A DNA stretch of 6,440 nucleotides, from assembly GCA_021807465.1 (NCBI GenBank), contig JAKBCX010000095.1, positions 1 through 6,440 on the forward strand. Direction: 5' to 3'. The stretch is from Pseudomonadota bacterium. Its GTDB lineage: Bacteria; Pseudomonadota; Alphaproteobacteria; Acetobacterales; Acetobacteraceae. The position numbers were made by a program, and so were the translations under genes. Below are positions 4,956 through 6,440 of the stretch, piece by piece. How positions within the stretch are numbered: position 1 is the first letter of the stretch; each line of letters opens with the position of its first letter. A model generated the notes under the pieces. The model had not been told where the DNA came from. It saw only the letters and a list, made by a program, of their open reading frames with translations, and did not search any database.

Positions 4956-6440
4956 TACTCCTCGGCCCGCACGGCGCGCAGCACTTCCTCGATGCTGGTC
5001 TCGCCGCGCGCCACGGCTTCCATGCCGGTTTGCAGCAGGGTTTTCATGCCCCGCGCCACGGCTTCCTGCTCAATTTCCGCCTGGTTGGCGCGGTTGGCGA
5101 TCAGCCGCTCGATCTCGGCATCCGGCAGCAGGAATTCCGCGATGGCCTGGCGGCCGCGATAGCCGGTATTGCGGCAGGCCGGACAGCCTTGCGGGCGGCA
5201 CATTGTCTCGCTGGCCAGGTTGTGGCGCGCGCGCAGCGCTTGCGGCAGGGGCATTTCGGTTTTGCAGTCATCACACAGGCGGCGCACCAAGCGCTGGGCC
5301 AGTATGCCGCGTAGCACGGCGGCGAGCAGGTAATCCTCCATGCCCATATCGCGTAGCCGGGTGATGGCCGCCGCTGCCGAGTTGGTGTGCAGGGTGGAAA
5401 GCACCAGATGCCCGGTAAGTGCCGCGCGGGCCGAGATTTCGGCCGTTTCCAGGTCGCGGATTTCACCCACCATGATGACATTGGGATCCAGGCGCACGAT
5501 GGAGCGCAGCAGCGTGGCGAAGCCCAGCCCGATTTGCGGGCGTACCTGGATCTGGTTGATGCCGGGGAGCTGATATTCGATCGGGTCCTCGACCGTGATG
5601 ATCTTGGTCTCTTCCGCGTTGAGCGAGAGCAGCGCGGTGTAGAGCGTGGTGGTTTTGCCCGAGCCGGTGGGGCCGGTGACGAGCATAATGCCGTTGGGCG
5701 CGGCAAGCGCGGTTTTCAGCCGTTCGATAACCTGCGCGTCATGCCCCTGCTCGGCGAAGTCGAAGCTGACGGCGCTGCGGTCCAGCACGCGCAGCACGAT
5801 GATCTCGCCATGCAGGCTGGGAGCGGTGGCGATGCGGAACACCACATCCTGCCCGCGCACGGCGATGCGGATGCGCCCATCCTGTGGCAGGCGGCGCTCG
5901 GCAATGTCCAGCTTGGCGAGGATTTTGAGGCGCGAGATGATGGCGGGCGCCAGGCGCGCGGGCTGGGTTTCCGCCTCTTGCAAATCGCCATCGTAACGGT
6001 AGCGGATGCGCAGGCGGTCCTCGAACGGCTCTATGTGGATGTCGGACGCCGCGCTCTCCACCGCCTTGGCGATGATCTGGTTGACCAGGCGGATGACCGG
6101 CGCCTCGCTCGCCATGTCTTTCAGGCGTTCGGCATCTTCCTCATGCGCCTCGGCGGGGGCGGCTTCGGCTTGTTCCTCGGCCTCGGGGTAGAGCCGGTCC
6201 AAAGCCGCTTCCAGCTCGATGGGCACGGCCACTTCCAGCGCTGTTTCCAGCCCGGTGGCAAGCTTTATGGCGTTGCGGCTGAAATGGTCGAACGGGTCGG
6301 CCATGGCCAGCACCAGGCGGTCCTGCCCGTCTTCCCCCGCCCCTATGGCCAGGGGCAGCACACGCGCGGCACGCAGAAAGCGCGGCTGCAGCCGTTCCGG
6401 CAGAACGGGGTCGAGCGGATAGCTCTCAGGCGTGCTGACC
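4955..6440 (-). CDS. gspE: T2SS assembly ATPase GspE (5' end outside window)
   Basis: Cytoplasmic hexameric ATPase that powers pseudopilus assembly in type II secretion. The frame is open to the right edge, so the true start lies outside; the window holds 494 codons. The GTG at 6361 is internal, because the 26 codons before it already read like the N-terminal domain of the family (LPERLQPRFLRAARVLPL). Motifs, in order: an acidic Ala/Glu-rich linker (about 6190-6110), then the N2 domain with SDIHIEPFEDRLRIRYRYDG; Walker A GPTGSGKT at 5651-5674; Asp box ITVEDPIEY at 5573-5599; Walker B NVIMVGEIRD at 5453-5482; His box TGHLVLSTLHTN near 5381-5416. A zinc-binding tetracysteine module follows (two CxxC pairs, first codons at 5275, 5266, 5185 and 5176), typical of GspE. 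All catalytic motifs are intact. The TAA stop shares one base with the gspF ATG. PilB is the main alternative; the T2SS genes downstream exclude it. Confidence 0.97.
   Translation of the reverse strand, partial: VSTPESYPLDPVLPERLQPRFLRAARVLPLAIGAGEDGQDRLVLAMADPFDHFSRNAIKLATGLETALEVAVPIELEAALDRLYPEAEEQAEAAPAEAHEEDAERLKDMASEAPVIRLVNQIIAKAVESAASDIHIEPFEDRLRIRYRYDGDLQEAETQPARLAPAIISRLKILAKLDIAERRLPQDGRIRIAVRGQDVVFRIATAPSLHGEIIVLRVLDRSAVSFDFAEQGHDAQVIERLKTALAAPNGIMLVTGPTGSGKTTTLYTALLSLNAEETKIITVEDPIEYQLPGINQIQVRPQIGLGFATLLRSIVRLDPNVIMVGEIRDLETAEISARAALTGHLVLSTLHTNSAAAAITRLRDMGMEDYLLAAVLRGILAQRLVRRLCDDCKTEMPLPQALRARHNLASETMCRPQGCPACRNTGYRGRQAIAEFLLPDAEIERLIANRANQAEIEQEAVARGMKTLLQTGMEAVARGETSIEEVLRAVRAEE

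Noticed and set aside
3657..5162. A 501-codon open frame on the plus strand opposite gspF and the end of gspE.
   Set aside because: Its product is a low-complexity Gln/His/Arg/Ala-rich chain with no domain. It is the antisense shadow of two clear genes in GC-rich DNA.
6359..6361. GTG as the start of gspE.
   Set aside because: The frame stays open to the window edge, and the upstream codons match the GspE N-terminal domain, so this is an internal valine.

Overview
The window is the interior of one type II secretion system (T2SS) operon. Every gene lies on the minus strand, so transcription runs from the right edge to the left edge. The order in the direction of transcription is gspE (5' end outside the window), gspF, gspH, gspI, gspJ, gspL, gspM, a short GspC/GspN-type gene, and gspD (only its first 103 codons are in the window). 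There are no RNA genes, mobile elements, CRISPR arrays or terminators, and no promoter is visible. The only non-coding stretch is 62 nt between gspJ and gspL.

The high G+C content and the gene order point to a proteobacterium. The order E-F-(G)-H-I-J-(K)-L-M-N-D is that of the Xanthomonas xps cluster, but without G and K. From memory, and not checked here, the levansucrase secreton (lsd) of the acetic acid bacterium Gluconacetobacter diazotrophicus has the reduced order E-F-H-I-J-L-M-N-D, with the major pseudopilin and prepilin peptidase genes ahead of E. An acetic-acid-bacterium-like alphaproteobacterium (Acetobacteraceae) is therefore my best guess, at moderate to low confidence.

The parts fit one machine. 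GspE is the cytoplasmic ATPase and GspF the polytopic platform protein. GspL and GspM are single-pass inner-membrane proteins that hold the ATPase to the platform. GspH, GspI and GspJ are minor pseudopilins, each with a prepilin-peptidase site. The GspC/N-type protein spans the periplasm towards the secretin, and GspD is the outer-membrane secretin. Seven of the eight junctions overlap by 1 to 17 nt, so translation is probably coupled along the operon. The exception is J to L, where gspL has its own strong Shine-Dalgarno sequence.

The points most worth a second look are the missing gspG and gspK at their usual places, a secretin that carries its own lipoprotein signal and a long proline-rich tether, a very short GspC/N protein with no PDZ domain, and a possible hairpin that would mask the gspL ribosome binding site. 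This is a lineage variant of a known system, not a new kind of system.
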